Counted from the first letter of the stretch, positions 8,202-16,984 are shown. The stretch: DNA of 34,814 nt from WQUF01 sp031549885 (GCA_031549885.1 JAVBPD010000078.1:1-34814); one strand, 5' to 3'. Notes: generated from the sequence alone by a model not told the origin. Made by a program: numbers and translations.

Positions 8202-9581
8202 TTAATTCCTATAGATTATATATGCAGCTTCTCCAGCATTATTTTTAACTATAGTACCCATTACATATGTATTTTGAGGTTTAGCTCCTATTGCAGCTTT
8301 TAAACTGTTAATATCAGATCTAACAACATTACCACCAGTAATATTCTCAATTACAATACCACTAGCTACTCTCATAGTTTCAAAATCAATAGTCAATGAT
8401 TCATTTGATGCTGCAGTAATAGGACCATATGTGTCCTCTTTTCCTGAAGGCATTGATGTTGCTTTCCAATCCGAATCTTGTGTAACATAGTCCTTATGAC
8501 AATAAGCCACAAAATTACCAAATATTACACGAAGCCATTCATTTACTGAGCCAATAGCTATTACTTTAGAACCTGTTTCCATGAGCAAATATGCTATAGT
8601 GTTTGTGCTTGGTCCTTTGCGTAAATACAAATTAGTTGTTGTAGTGAAAGTTGTTACTTTTACACAATCATAACTTGCATGAGGCTGTGCTGGTGCTTGT
8701 GGTGCTGCTGTAGGTGTTGGTGTAGGTGTTATAGGAGGTTTTGGAGCCACTGGGGTTTGAGCCACTGGTGTTGGTGTAGGCGTTGATGTTGGTGTTGGTG
8801 TTGGTGGTTTTGGAGTCGCTGTAGGTTGAGCCACTGGTGTAGGTGTTGTTGTTGGTGGTTTTACAGTTGCTGCAGGTTGAACTATATTATCAAAGCTATA
8901 TCCTGGGAATTTAGCTGCAAGTCCATTTGGAGTTGCGTCTGGAAATTTATTTTTAAAATCATCAAATTTAATTCCAGGGATTATTAGTTTATTATCTTTC
9001 ATGGCAGCATTTGGAAATTCTGCTTTAATATCGTTAATAGTAAGGTCACTCATCTTTCCAAATTCAACATTAGGAAATTTTGATTTTAATTGTGCAGGTG
9101 TTAAATTTGGAAACTTAGCTTTTAAATCCTTAAAACTTATATTTGGCAATATAAGCTTATTATTTTCATACTTAACACTAGGGAAAAATTCCTTTGCAGT
9201 TTCATAACTTAACTCTTCAGGTTTGTTAAACTGAACATCGCCGAATTTTTTCTTTAATTGACTAATTGTAGCATCAGGAAATTTAGTTACAAATTCTTTA
9301 TAGTTGTTTGAAGGAAAAATTAGTTTTTTATTTTCTTCTTTAGCATCAGGAAATATAGCTTTAACATCCCTAAAATTAAAATCGCTTATTTTTCCAAACT
9401 CTAATCCGAAAAACTTGCTTCTAAGAAGGTCCGCAGTAGCAGCTGGGAATTTTTTTAACATATCACCGTGGCTATTAGTTGGTAACTTTAAGATTCCATT
9501 TTCAAGTGTAGCATTTGGGAACCCTTTCTTAATATTTTCAAATGTTACATCTTCAGGTTTTTTACCAATATTCCAAAACAT
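8202..9581 (-). CDS. Four-repeat protein with Pro/Thr-rich linker and SH3b domain
   Basis: This 459-residue protein has a clear modular layout. Residues 8-231 hold four tandem units of exactly 56 residues. Each unit carries two Phe-Pro pairs and a K-L-I-x-P core (KLIFP, KLILP, KLIIP) and ends near x-F-G/N. About 237-299 are a Pro/Thr/Ala linker. About 305-368 resemble a bacterial SH3 domain (NLYLRKGPSTNTIAYL, then EWLRVIFGN), a fold that often binds peptidoglycan or peptides. The last 80 residues are an unknown domain. There is no signal peptide or membrane segment, so despite the wall-protein look it may be cytoplasmic, spore-associated or exported by another route. The ATG follows AGGGGTGATAT. 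I do not recognise the 56-residue repeat as a named family. It is monocistronic. Confidence 0.85.
   Translation of the reverse strand: MFWNIGKKPEDVTFENIKKGFPNATLENGILKLPTNSHGDMLKKFPAATADLLRSKFFGLEFGKISDFNFRDVKAIFPDAKEENKKLIFPSNNYKEFVTKFPDATISQLKKKFGDVQFNKPEELSYETAKEFFPSVKYENNKLILPNISFKDLKAKFPNLTPAQLKSKFPNVEFGKMSDLTINDIKAEFPNAAMKDNKLIIPGIKFDDFKNKFPDATPNGLAAKFPGYSFDNIVQPAATVKPPTTTPTPVAQPTATPKPPTPTPTSTPTPTPVAQTPVAPKPPITPTPTPTAAPQAPAQPHASYDCVKVTTFTTTTNLYLRKGPSTNTIAYLLMETGSKVIAIGSVNEWLRVIFGNFVAYCHKDYVTQDSDWKATSMPSGKEDTYGPITAASNESLTIDFETMRVASGIVIENITGGNVVRSDINSLKAAIGAKPQNTYVMGTIVKNNAGEAAYIIYRN
8685..8873 (-). repeat. Low-complexity Pro/Thr linker coding repeats
   Basis: Degenerate short repeats of the type GGTGTTGGTGTAGGTGTT on the plus strand encode the Pro-Thr-rich linker of the SH3b protein. 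The tract is in frame and is likely to vary in length between strains. Confidence 0.75.
8889..9560 (-). repeat. Four tandem 168-bp coding repeats (56 residues each)
   Basis: Residues 8-63, 64-119, 120-175 and 176-231 align without gaps. The first Phe-Pro pair of each unit falls at residues 21, 77, 133 and 189, a spacing of exactly 56. DNA identity between units is low, so the duplication is old and length has been kept by selection. Confidence 0.8.
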
Positions 9582-9881
9582 TATATCACCCCTTAAATCT
9601 ATTACTTTAATAATAACAATAATTTAAAAACATAGTCAAATATTTTCGCATAATATTTAAAAAAATTGCTAAAGTATAGGGTTTTTTTAAATAAATTATT
9701 TAACTATGAACATTTTGTTAAGATTATAGGATCTTTTATATAGATTATGAGAAGATTTTTTTATAAAGTCATTTGATTAATTCATAGTTTTAGTATTTTA
9801 GATATAATAGTCTTTTAAAATAATTAATTTAATTTAAAATTAATTGTAGTATAAATATTTTATAAATAGGTGATAAATTTT
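9582..9881. other. Non-coding divergent region between the SH3b and Uma2 genes
   Basis: About 300 bp of very AT-rich sequence holds the divergent control regions of both genes. On the minus strand I see TTGACT and TATTAT separated by 18 bp (9610-9639). I see no small gene, RNA gene or strong hairpin in the rest. Confidence 0.5.
9610..9639 (-). promoter_or_regulatory. Predicted promoter for the SH3b repeat protein gene
   Basis: TTGACT and TATTAT with an 18-bp spacer on the minus strand lie about 30 bp before the ATG at 9581. Both boxes differ from the sigma-A consensus at one position each. Confidence 0.5.
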
Positions 9882-10430
9882 ATGGAAGTCAATGATTATA
9901 AAGAAGAAATGATAGAAGGTAAAGTTTATTTTATGTCCCCTTCACCATCATCTACTCATGTAAGAGTTATGGATAGGTTGTATTTAGCAATTGGAAACTA
10001 TTTAAAAGATAAAAAATATATTGCTTCTACCGAATCTATGACTATTTATTATGATAGGGTAAATTATGTTAAGCCTGATTTAACTATTGTGCGGGATGAA
10101 AACAAATTTTCAGAACGTGGCTATGAGGGTATTCCTGAGCTTATTGTAGAAATTCTATCTCCACTTTCTAGAATTTACGATAGAAAAATCAAGTTCTATT
10201 TATACCAAAAAATAGCCGTTAAAGAATACTGGATTATTGAATTAAGCTCTAAATCTATAGAACAATATGTATTAAAAGATGGCCTTTATGAACTTAAAGA
10301 AGTAGTGTCTCTTTTAACAGATTGGGAAATGGATCAACTAAAGAATGAAAATAAAGAAGTCTATACTACTTATATTAAACCCACCATATTTGAAGATTTA
10401 AAAATTAATTTAAATGATATTTTTTTCTAA
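9882..10430 (+). CDS. Uma2-family (DUF820) putative PD-(D/E)XK endonuclease
   Basis: This is a 182-residue protein of the Uma2/DUF820 family, which has a restriction-endonuclease-like fold. The core residues are visible: Asp66 in VKPDLTIV, Glu90 in PELIVEILSP and Lys102/Lys104 in DRKIKFYLY, together with the family-typical EYWIIEL strand. I start it at the ATG at 9882; an upstream in-frame GTG lies inside the AGGTGAT ribosome binding site. Members are common as isolated genes in cyanobacteria and some Firmicutes, and their cellular role is not settled. It has no partner here and shares a terminator with the convergent secreted-protein gene. Confidence 0.85.
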   Translation: MEVNDYKEEMIEGKVYFMSPSPSSTHVRVMDRLYLAIGNYLKDKKYIASTESMTIYYDRVNYVKPDLTIVRDENKFSERGYEGIPELIVEILSPLSRIYDRKIKFYLYQKIAVKEYWIIELSSKSIEQYVLKDGLYELKEVVSLLTDWEMDQLKNENKEVYTTYIKPTIFEDLKINLNDIFF

Positions 10431-10465
10431 TCTAAAGGATCCTTTAAATCTCCATTTGTTATATA

Positions 10466-10497
10466 AAAAACAGCACCAAAATCAAGGTGCTGTTTTT
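10466..10497. terminator. Bidirectional hairpin terminator between the Uma2 and secreted-protein genes
   Basis: AAAAACAGCACC (10466-10477) pairs perfectly with GGTGCTGTTTTT (10486-10497) around an 8-nt loop. An A tract and a T tract flank the stem, so it can serve both convergent genes. It ends directly at the stop codon of the secreted-protein gene. Confidence 0.9.
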
Positions 10498-11535
10498 TTA
10501 TTTAGCTAATATAAATTTCATAGAATTTGCCATTTTCTTTAGACCTTCTAAATCCTTGCTAGAATCTGAATCAATAAATATATGATATATATTAGTGGAA
10601 GTTTTACCAGTTTTTGAATCTTTAATCGGAACTTCAACAAGAGTATCTAAAAATACCTGAGAATTTGGATCATTAGGATCATAATAATTATATTCCCATT
10701 TTACTTTCTTCCCAAGTATAACCCCATCTTGTGTTATAGAATCAGCTGTAGGGCCTGCATATACGGGATCTTTACCAGAATAAATTCCCATATTAGACCA
10801 ATAGCCACCAATAGGAACTATTTTCACAAAATTATATATATTAAAATCTTTTCCTACATCTACAAAAGCAACATATCCATTTTCAACTGAAATAACAATA
10901 TTATTATCAATAATTACATTTCGCTTAGATGTTGCTATGGTTCTTGTACCTCTTTTTAAGCTATTAATAATTTTACTTGATATACTATTACAATTAGACT
11001 GTTGTTTGTAAGCATCTTCATTAGCATAAATGTAAACTGAAATTAAATTGCCATCTTGTTGCTTTACCACAGCTCCATATACAAATGTGCCGTCTTCAGT
11101 TGAAAAACCAATTAATGGTTTAATTAAAACCATAGGTAAGCCATCTAATGTTGAAGAATATGTGAGTTTAAAAAGGGGATCGCTGGAGTCATTATCTAAG
11201 AGGTGATTAACATCTTTTAACAAGTTTGTTTTAGAATAGCAAAACAGTTCTCTAGCATATAAAATTAATTCCTCAGAACCCACTTTATATGAAATGCGAG
11301 TTTCTCTTTCATTTGATGATTGAGGTGCCATAAATTTGCTAGATGGTGTAGATTCAACCTTCGATCCTTCTGGCATAGAAACTAAAAGCCTATTACCAAG
11401 TAAAGAATATAGCTGTGTCGACATTTTTGCATCATTAATACCTGCTGGTTTAGTTGTTTTTACAGGAGTTGCAAAAACAGTAACATTATTCATCATAAGC
11501 ACAGTTAAGATTATAATGATCAATATTTTTTTCAT
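10498..11535 (-). CDS. Secreted protein of unknown function
   Basis: This 345-residue protein has a classic Sec signal peptide: MKKILIIIILTVLMMNNVTVFA, cleaved near Ala22. The mature part is mixed alpha/beta, with no membrane anchor, lipobox or catalytic motif that I recognise. It contains a segment suited to a beta-rich binding fold (VIIDNNIVISVENGYVAFVD) and a C-terminal helix ending in LKKMANSMKFILAK. It starts with an ATG after a GAGGGGG site. No neighbour is co-transcribed. An extracytoplasmic location is well supported; function is unknown. Confidence 0.8.
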   Translation of the reverse strand: MKKILIIIILTVLMMNNVTVFATPVKTTKPAGINDAKMSTQLYSLLGNRLLVSMPEGSKVESTPSSKFMAPQSSNERETRISYKVGSEELILYARELFCYSKTNLLKDVNHLLDNDSSDPLFKLTYSSTLDGLPMVLIKPLIGFSTEDGTFVYGAVVKQQDGNLISVYIYANEDAYKQQSNCNSISSKIINSLKRGTRTIATSKRNVIIDNNIVISVENGYVAFVDVGKDFNIYNFVKIVPIGGYWSNMGIYSGKDPVYAGPTADSITQDGVILGKKVKWEYNYYDPNDPNSQVFLDTLVEVPIKDSKTGKTSTNIYHIFIDSDSSKDLEGLKKMANSMKFILAK

Positions 11536-11849
11536 TGATATTCCCCCTCTTTTTAATTAATCAATATATGCATTTAACTAATAAATATACGGATATTTAT
11601 TCCATAAATATTAAGCAATTCCTGCTTTTTTTTATAAATAAGTATATAAAATCCAGTAGAATCAATATATTAATGCATATTTATCTATTATTGAGTATAA
11701 TAATTTTAAAATTTATAGTAGCAAAAATTAAAACTATTATTATAATATTAAAAATATAATAATAAACTAAAAAAATCAAGCGATTTACCTAATTTTTTTA
11801 CGTCAAGTAAATTGCTTGATTAAAATGTTAAATATAATTAATTTTACTT
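11536..11849. other. AT-rich intergenic region between the secreted-protein gene and uraA
   Basis: About 314 bp holding the upstream region of the secreted-protein gene and, at its right end, the terminator of the uraA operon (11774-11821). The remaining sequence is very rich in A and T, and I see no convincing gene or structured RNA. Open stretches here have no ribosome binding site. Confidence 0.5.
11774..11821 (-). terminator. Intrinsic terminator of the hydroxylase/uraA operon
   Basis: AATCAAGCGATTTAC (11774-11788) pairs with 11807-11821 with one G-U/mismatch position. On the minus strand it is followed by a run of seven T residues, 28 bp after the uraA stop codon. This marks the downstream end of the putative pyrimidine-catabolic operon. 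Confidence 0.85.
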
Positions 11850-13208
11850 TTAAACATTAATATCTTTGTTTAGTTTCTTAACATTTTCTTTTGCTTCATC
11901 ATCTATCTTTGCCGTTGGATTATATTTTTCATTCATTATTCCAGCTTTGCCTAAGAAGTAGAACAATATAGATAATAATACTCCTGTAACAGCAGCTAGC
12001 GCCATACCCTTTAATTCCACTGTTCCAAAGTGTATAGATGCTCCACTAACCCCTATTGAAAATGTTATAGCACCAAGAGCTAAATTGTAATTTTTGCTAA
12101 AATCAACTTTTTGTTCTACAAGCATTCTAATACCACTTATACCAATAACTCCATATAAATAAAGTGTAATTCCACCCATAACAGGTTGAGGTATTGATTG
12201 AATAATTGCTGCAATTTTTCCAATGCATGAGAAGCATATGGCAAGTATAGCAGCTCCTCTTATTACCCATACAGAGTACACTCTAGTTATTGCCATAACA
12301 CCAATATTTTCTCCATATGTGGTGTTTGGAGTAGATCCGGTTAAACCTGATAAAACATTGCTAAGACCATCTCCTAAAAGTGAAAGATGAAGTCCTGGAT
12401 CGTGTACTAAATCTGAATCTGTTATATTGCCAGTTACAATAAGATGTCCCACATGTTCAGCAAGAACCACTAAACAAGCCGGTAAGATTATTATAATTGC
12501 GTTAATATCAAAAATTGGTGCTGTAAATGTAGGTAAACTAAACCAAGGAGCATTTGATACGATGCTAAAATTAACAAGCCCCATGATTCCTGCTAATATA
12601 TATCCAGCCACAACTCCTGTAAGTATAGGTATTACTTGAAAAAATCCTCTAAATAAAACTGCTCCAATTATTGCAATTAAAAGAGTAAATATTGCTACAA
12701 ATATGATCTTTGGATCTGGCACATAAGCTTGAACTACCTGGCCAACTGCAGTAGACCCTGGAGCAAGTCCTGCAGATTGAGCAGCAACTGGAGCAAGCTC
12801 AAGTCCTATTACTGCAACTACTGCACCCATTACAGCAGGTGGCATTACAACATCAAGCCATTTCATACCTGCATACTTTATAATAAAAGACATAGCAATA
12901 AAAAATAAACCAAAGAATATAAATCCAGATTGAGCGTGAGCATAGCTTCCATATGTTGAAATAATGAGTGAAACTGGTGCAATAAAAGCAAAACTCGATC
13001 CTAAATAAGCAGGTATTCCGCCCTTTGTTATAAAGGTATAAATAAGCGTTCCAATACCGTTCATTAAAAGGCATATTGCAGGATTAACTCCAAGCAATAG
13101 TGGAACTAATATAGTAGCACCAAACATAGCGGTTAAATGTTGAATGCTAAGTGGTATGGTTTCTAGTATAGGCAACTTTTCGTGAATTCCAATTATCCTT
13201 CTCGACAC
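11850..13208 (-). CDS. uraA: Uracil permease, UraA type (NCS2/NAT family)
   Basis: This 452-residue membrane protein imports a nucleobase by proton symport. It resembles E. coli UraA along its whole length: the N-terminal TIPLSIQHLTAMFGATILVP, then IPAYLGSSFAFI, the helix VLAEHVGHL with Glu251 and the NAT signature TYGENIGVMAITRVYS with Glu300. Those two glutamates correspond to the uracil-binding Glu241 and Glu290 of UraA. Xanthine/urate transporters of the family usually have a Gln in the signature (QNNG or QENN-like), so the motif favours uracil. It is translated from a GTG with AGGAG about 10 bases upstream. It is the last gene of the molybdenum hydroxylase operon, 31 bp after the large-subunit gene, which makes it the likely supplier of that enzyme's substrate. 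Ordinary salvage permeases usually sit with pyr genes instead. Confidence 0.92.
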   Translation of the reverse strand: MSRRIIGIHEKLPILETIPLSIQHLTAMFGATILVPLLLGVNPAICLLMNGIGTLIYTFITKGGIPAYLGSSFAFIAPVSLIISTYGSYAHAQSGFIFFGLFFIAMSFIIKYAGMKWLDVVMPPAVMGAVVAVIGLELAPVAAQSAGLAPGSTAVGQVVQAYVPDPKIIFVAIFTLLIAIIGAVLFRGFFQVIPILTGVVAGYILAGIMGLVNFSIVSNAPWFSLPTFTAPIFDINAIIIILPACLVVLAEHVGHLIVTGNITDSDLVHDPGLHLSLLGDGLSNVLSGLTGSTPNTTYGENIGVMAITRVYSVWVIRGAAILAICFSCIGKIAAIIQSIPQPVMGGITLYLYGVIGISGIRMLVEQKVDFSKNYNLALGAITFSIGVSGASIHFGTVELKGMALAAVTGVLLSILFYFLGKAGIMNEKYNPTAKIDDEAKENVKKLNKDINV

Positions 13209-13239
13209 TTTTCTTCAACTCCTACCTTTAAATATAAGC

Positions 13240-15582
13240 CTATAGGTTTTTCAAATATTTATATACATTATCTTGTGAAAGTGGTAAATTGTATATTTCT
13301 ATTCCAGTAGCATTTGCAAGTGCATTTGCAATCAGCGGAGTTATTCCTATTAGTGGATGTTCAGCGCAGCCCCTTGCTCCATATGGCCCATCTAATTGGG
13401 GAGTCTCTACTGCAAATACTTCCATTTTATCAGGTATATCTTTCATTGTTGGAATCTTATAATCTACAAGATTCTTTGTTATTAATTTTCCTTCATTTGT
13501 ATATTGAATATACTCTGAAGCCACAGTCCCAAGCCCTTGAATTACTCCTCCTATAACTTGCCCTTTTAAAAGTTTTTCATTCATCACCTTGCCAACATCA
13601 ATACAAGTGACTATTTTATCAACTTTTATATCTCCAGTATGTGAATCAACTGAAATTTCCACTCCATGAGCACCAAATGTCCAATCAAGAGCAGGTCTTC
13701 CTTGTCCAGTTTCAAAATCCAAATTTGTAAGGCCTTGAGCAATTGACTTCCCTCTGCCAATTAAAGGTCCTCCAATGGAATTTCCATTTTCATAACTATA
13801 TCCAATGGCTATTTTCTTATATTCAATTTTATTAAAAGGGTTTTGTTTAAGATATACACACTCATCGCCTAAAGCTATTTCATGTTTAGTAGCCCTTAAA
13901 ACAATGCTTCCCATTTCAAAAATTTGCTCTACTAAGTCATCACAAGCATCTATAACAGCATTGCCAGCAAGTACAGTCATGCGGCTAGCTACAGTTTGCC
14001 AATCATAAGGAGCAGAATCAGTTTCTGTTTCTACAACTGCATGAACTTTTTCAATTGGAATATTAAGCCTTTCAGCTATTATCTGCCTTAATATTGTATA
14101 GGTTCCTTGTCCAAAGTCAATTCCTCCAACATTAAATCTTATAGTTCCATCCTCATTCATCTGAATTATAGCAGAACTTGCACTCCAAGTTGGCATTGCT
14201 GGAGCTTTGTGAAGAACGGTAATGGCCTTTCCTTTATATATGCCTGTTTCCTTTTCTTTCCTTAATTCCTCTTCTGTCTTCTTAATGCCATATCCTACCT
14301 TCTCAGCTACAAGTTTTAAGCATTTATCAACTCTTCCTGTATTTTCAGTTATAATTTCACCTGTTATGGTTTTAGAATCTTTCATAAGCAAATTTTTAAG
14401 CCTAAATTCAAGGGGATCCATATTAAGCTTTTTAGCCAAAAGATCTCTTTGCCTTTCAATTGCCCAAAATACCTCAGGATGGCCAAATCCTCTATAAGCT
14501 GTGCCAAATACATGATTTGTATACACTGTTAAAGAATCAACAACAACATTTTCTATTTCATAAGGCCCTACACCAGCATATCCTCCTGCTCTTCCAACAT
14601 TAACACCATAATCTGCATAAGCTCCTCCATCCCACAAGTATTCAGCATGCTCTGCTACTATCTTTCCATCTTTAGTAACCCCTGTTTTAAGCTTTGCAAG
14701 AAGTCCTTGTCTGCATGGAAGGGTTGAACATTCTTCCTCTCTCGTTGGTTTAAGTTGAACTGGCCTTCCATTTGAAAATTTTGACAAAAGGGCTACTAAG
14801 GCTTCAAGGTGAATGCCAGATTTTCCTCCAAATCCTCCACCTACAAACCCAACAACTACATTTATATTTGTCTTTGGAATGCTAAATGCTACGCTAAATA
14901 AATCCCTAACTGAATATGGAGATTGAGCACTTGTCCAAATTTTAATATGGTCTCCATGTCCCCACATTGCTATGCTTGTATGAGTTTCAATTGGCATATG
15001 CATTACTTGAGGCTGGTAATAAGTATTTTCTAAAATAATATCTGCCTTTTTAAATCCTTCTTCAATATCTCCCTTTTTAACTTTAAAATGATTTGCAACA
15101 TTTGTCCCTGCCTCTGGATGAAATACACCCTTCATATAATTATACTCTTCAAGATGCTCATGAACTAGAGGTGATGTCTTTTTAAGTGCCTCTTCAACAT
15201 CTTGTACAACTGGCAATTCATCATATTCAACTTCTATTAACCTAACTGCTTCTTCTGCTATTTCTTCAGTTTCAGCTGCTACAGCAGCTACGACCTCTCC
15301 AAAATACCTTACCTTCTCATAAGCTATTATTGGCCTATCTATTAAATAAAGACCAAGCTTATAATTGGCATCCTTTCCAGTTATAACAGCCTTTACACCC
15401 GGCAAATTCTTAGCTTTTTCAATATCAATTTTCTTTATAAGTCCATGGGCACATGTGCTTGTTTTTAATCTAGCATATAGCATACCAGACATCTTCATAT
15501 CTCCAACATATTTTGCCTGACCTGTAACCTTTTCATAGCCATCATGCCTAGATATTCCCTTTCCAATATACTTTTCACTCAT
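13240..15582 (-). CDS. Molybdenum hydroxylase large (Mo-cofactor) subunit, xanthine dehydrogenase family
   Basis: This 780-residue catalytic subunit hydroxylates an N-heterocycle using water. The Mo-pterin loop GFVGGGFGGKSG lies at about 245-256. The residues that hold the purine ring in xanthine dehydrogenase are present: Glu199 (in MPIETH) and Arg364 (in TAYRGFGHPE), equivalent to bovine Glu802 and Arg880, which aldehyde oxidases lack. The catalytic glutamate is Glu741 in GARGCAEHP, where the usual preceding Gly is Ala. I start it at the ATG at 15582, six bases after AGGTGA, overlapping the FeS gene by 8 bp. It lies between the FeS subunit and uraA. Xanthine/hypoxanthine is the default substrate; uracil to barbiturate is suggested by UraA and the fdrA-type genes. 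The family is certain and the substrate open. Confidence 0.93.
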   Translation of the reverse strand: MSEKYIGKGISRHDGYEKVTGQAKYVGDMKMSGMLYARLKTSTCAHGLIKKIDIEKAKNLPGVKAVITGKDANYKLGLYLIDRPIIAYEKVRYFGEVVAAVAAETEEIAEEAVRLIEVEYDELPVVQDVEEALKKTSPLVHEHLEEYNYMKGVFHPEAGTNVANHFKVKKGDIEEGFKKADIILENTYYQPQVMHMPIETHTSIAMWGHGDHIKIWTSAQSPYSVRDLFSVAFSIPKTNINVVVGFVGGGFGGKSGIHLEALVALLSKFSNGRPVQLKPTREEECSTLPCRQGLLAKLKTGVTKDGKIVAEHAEYLWDGGAYADYGVNVGRAGGYAGVGPYEIENVVVDSLTVYTNHVFGTAYRGFGHPEVFWAIERQRDLLAKKLNMDPLEFRLKNLLMKDSKTITGEIITENTGRVDKCLKLVAEKVGYGIKKTEEELRKEKETGIYKGKAITVLHKAPAMPTWSASSAIIQMNEDGTIRFNVGGIDFGQGTYTILRQIIAERLNIPIEKVHAVVETETDSAPYDWQTVASRMTVLAGNAVIDACDDLVEQIFEMGSIVLRATKHEIALGDECVYLKQNPFNKIEYKKIAIGYSYENGNSIGGPLIGRGKSIAQGLTNLDFETGQGRPALDWTFGAHGVEISVDSHTGDIKVDKIVTCIDVGKVMNEKLLKGQVIGGVIQGLGTVASEYIQYTNEGKLITKNLVDYKIPTMKDIPDKMEVFAVETPQLDGPYGARGCAEHPLIGITPLIANALANATGIEIYNLPLSQDNVYKYLKNL

Positions 15583-16051
15583 TTTTTTCACCTGCCTTTG
15601 AAACAGCTTCTATTGATTCTATAATAGCTTCATATCCTGTACATCTGCATAAATTACCTTGCATTGCTTCTATAATTTCGCCTCTATTTGGATTAGGGTT
15701 TTTATTAAGCAAATTCCTAGCAGACATTATCATCCCAGGCGTACAAAATCCGCATTGAAATCCGTTATGTTCAATGAAAGATTTCTGAAGATCAGATAAT
15801 TCGCCATTTTTCGCCTCTCCTTCAATAGTAAAGAGCTCGCCACCATCTGCTTCAGCGGCCATAACTAGACAACTATTCACTGCATTACCATTTAAAATTA
15901 CAGTGCAAGCCCCACATTCTCCTGCACCACACCCTTCTTTTGTCCCAGTTAAACCTAATTCTTCTCTAATAAACCATAATAAAGTTTTATTTGCATCAAT
16001 TTCCTTTGAAACTTTTTCTCCATTAACAGTTAAATTAATAAGCTTTTTCAT
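15575..16051 (-). CDS. Molybdenum hydroxylase small [2Fe-2S] subunit
   Basis: This 158-residue electron-transfer subunit carries two [2Fe-2S] clusters between the Mo site and FAD. The N-terminal plant-ferredoxin cluster is formed by Cys41, Cys46, Cys49 (EGCGAGECGACTV) and Cys61. The C-terminal four-helix cluster is formed by Cys100, Cys103 (QCGFCTPGMI) and Cys135, Cys137 (GNLCRCTGY). All eight ligands are intact and the length is standard for the family. The ATG follows GGAGGTG. Its stop codon overlaps the start of the large-subunit gene (ATGAGTGA), a typical translational coupling. It is 1 bp downstream of the FAD-subunit gene. Confidence 0.96.
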   Translation of the reverse strand: MKKLINLTVNGEKVSKEIDANKTLLWFIREELGLTGTKEGCGAGECGACTVILNGNAVNSCLVMAAEADGGELFTIEGEAKNGELSDLQKSFIEHNGFQCGFCTPGMIMSARNLLNKNPNPNRGEIIEAMQGNLCRCTGYEAIIESIEAVSKAGEKNE

Positions 16052-16052
16052 A

Positions 16053-16883
16053 TCACACCTCCGAAAGGCTAATTAATGAAATTTTAGTAAAATACTTAAT
16101 CATATCAAGCCTATATTCTTTAGATGCCCTTTGATCTCCAATTGGGTTTATTTTTTCTGAAATTTTATTCAATATATCACAAATTACATTTTCATTTCTT
16201 AATTCTTCTTTTTTGTAAACTCCTAAATTCTCCACAATAATTGGTGTTGGGGCAACTGCTCCTAGTGAAAATGATAAATTACCATCATTTTTTAAATATG
16301 CTGCAACTGAAGCTTGTGCTAGATCATGCCCTTTTATTCTCTGCTTTTTCAAGTAAATGCCTTGACCTTCTATAACAGGAAATATAAGTTTTACTAAGAG
16401 CTCATTTTTCTTTAGAACATTTTTTTTAACTCCTGTAAAAAAATCCTTTAATAAAATCTTTCTCTCCCCATCTTTTGAAAGTGCAACTGCATATCCGCCT
16501 AAAACAAGCGAGGAAGGAAGCATATCGCCACCTGGTGAGGAATTGCATATATTACCTACTAAAGTAGCCCTATTCCTAATTGCATAATTTGCTAAGTTCC
16601 TTGCGGAAATTTTAAGTATGCCATAAGATTCTGGCATATTAAAATCTATAATTTTATTTAAGCTCACAGCTCCACCAATTGTAAGCCCTTCGTCATCGTA
16701 TTTAATTTCATTCATTTCTTTAATTTCTTTAATATCCATAATGTATTGGCACGACAAAACGTTTTCACGCAATAAAACTAAAAGATCTGTGCCACCTGAT
16801 AAAATTTTTAAATTTTCCATATGGTAATCAAGATAATCTACTGCTTCAGAAAGCGACTTTGGCCTTAAATATTCTCTTTTCAT
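16053..16883 (-). CDS. Molybdenum hydroxylase FAD-binding medium subunit
   Basis: This is a 276-residue FAD subunit of the xanthine dehydrogenase/CO dehydrogenase medium-chain family, which passes electrons from the Fe-S clusters to NAD or another acceptor. FAD-binding motifs are visible: SGGTDLL at about 29-35, IRNRATLVGNICNSSPGGD near 100-118 (TIGGN-type), and KRIKGHDLAQASVAAYL-like residues farther on (written here from QRIKGHDLA). The ATG at 16883 follows AGGAGG at 12 bases; an in-frame TTG at 16892 sits almost on the ribosome site and is less likely. It opens the three-gene hydroxylase set in the order FAD, FeS, Mo. The gap to the upstream cyclase gene holds a long hairpin. Confidence 0.93.
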   Translation of the reverse strand: MKREYLRPKSLSEAVDYLDYHMENLKILSGGTDLLVLLRENVLSCQYIMDIKEIKEMNEIKYDDEGLTIGGAVSLNKIIDFNMPESYGILKISARNLANYAIRNRATLVGNICNSSPGGDMLPSSLVLGGYAVALSKDGERKILLKDFFTGVKKNVLKKNELLVKLIFPVIEGQGIYLKKQRIKGHDLAQASVAAYLKNDGNLSFSLGAVAPTPIIVENLGVYKKEELRNENVICDILNKISEKINPIGDQRASKEYRLDMIKYFTKISLISLSEV

Positions 16884-16916
16884 TAAACTCAAACACCTCC
16901 TTATAATTTAAAACAA

Positions 16917-16976
16917 AAATCTCCAATATCACTAAATCTTATGTCAATTCACTTAAAACATTGATATTGGAGATTT
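16917..16976 (-). terminator. Long-stem hairpin between the cyclase and hydroxylase genes
   Basis: A perfect 15-bp stem (AAATCTCCAATATCA at 16917-16931 with 16962-16976) closes a 30-nt loop. On the minus strand it is followed by a T-rich stretch (TTTTTGTTTT). It may be a partial terminator or an RNA-processing/stability element that sets the ratio of cyclase to hydroxylase. The loop is longer than in a standard terminator. No promoter of good quality is visible after it. Confidence 0.6.
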
Positions 16977-16984
16977 ATTATTGA

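Noticed and set aside
8685..8873. CRISPR-like or satellite repeats
   Set aside because: The short GGTGTTGG-type repeats are in frame with a Pro/Thr linker of a real gene, with no regular spacers.
11535..11759. Small plus-strand gene in the AT-rich region
   Set aside because: No ribosome binding site, and the composition is that of random AT-rich DNA with many Ile, Lys and Asn codons.
16932..16961. Promoter (TTGACA) in the hairpin loop before the hydroxylase genes
   Set aside because: No -10 box is found at 16-19 bp on the minus strand; the match seems to be chance.
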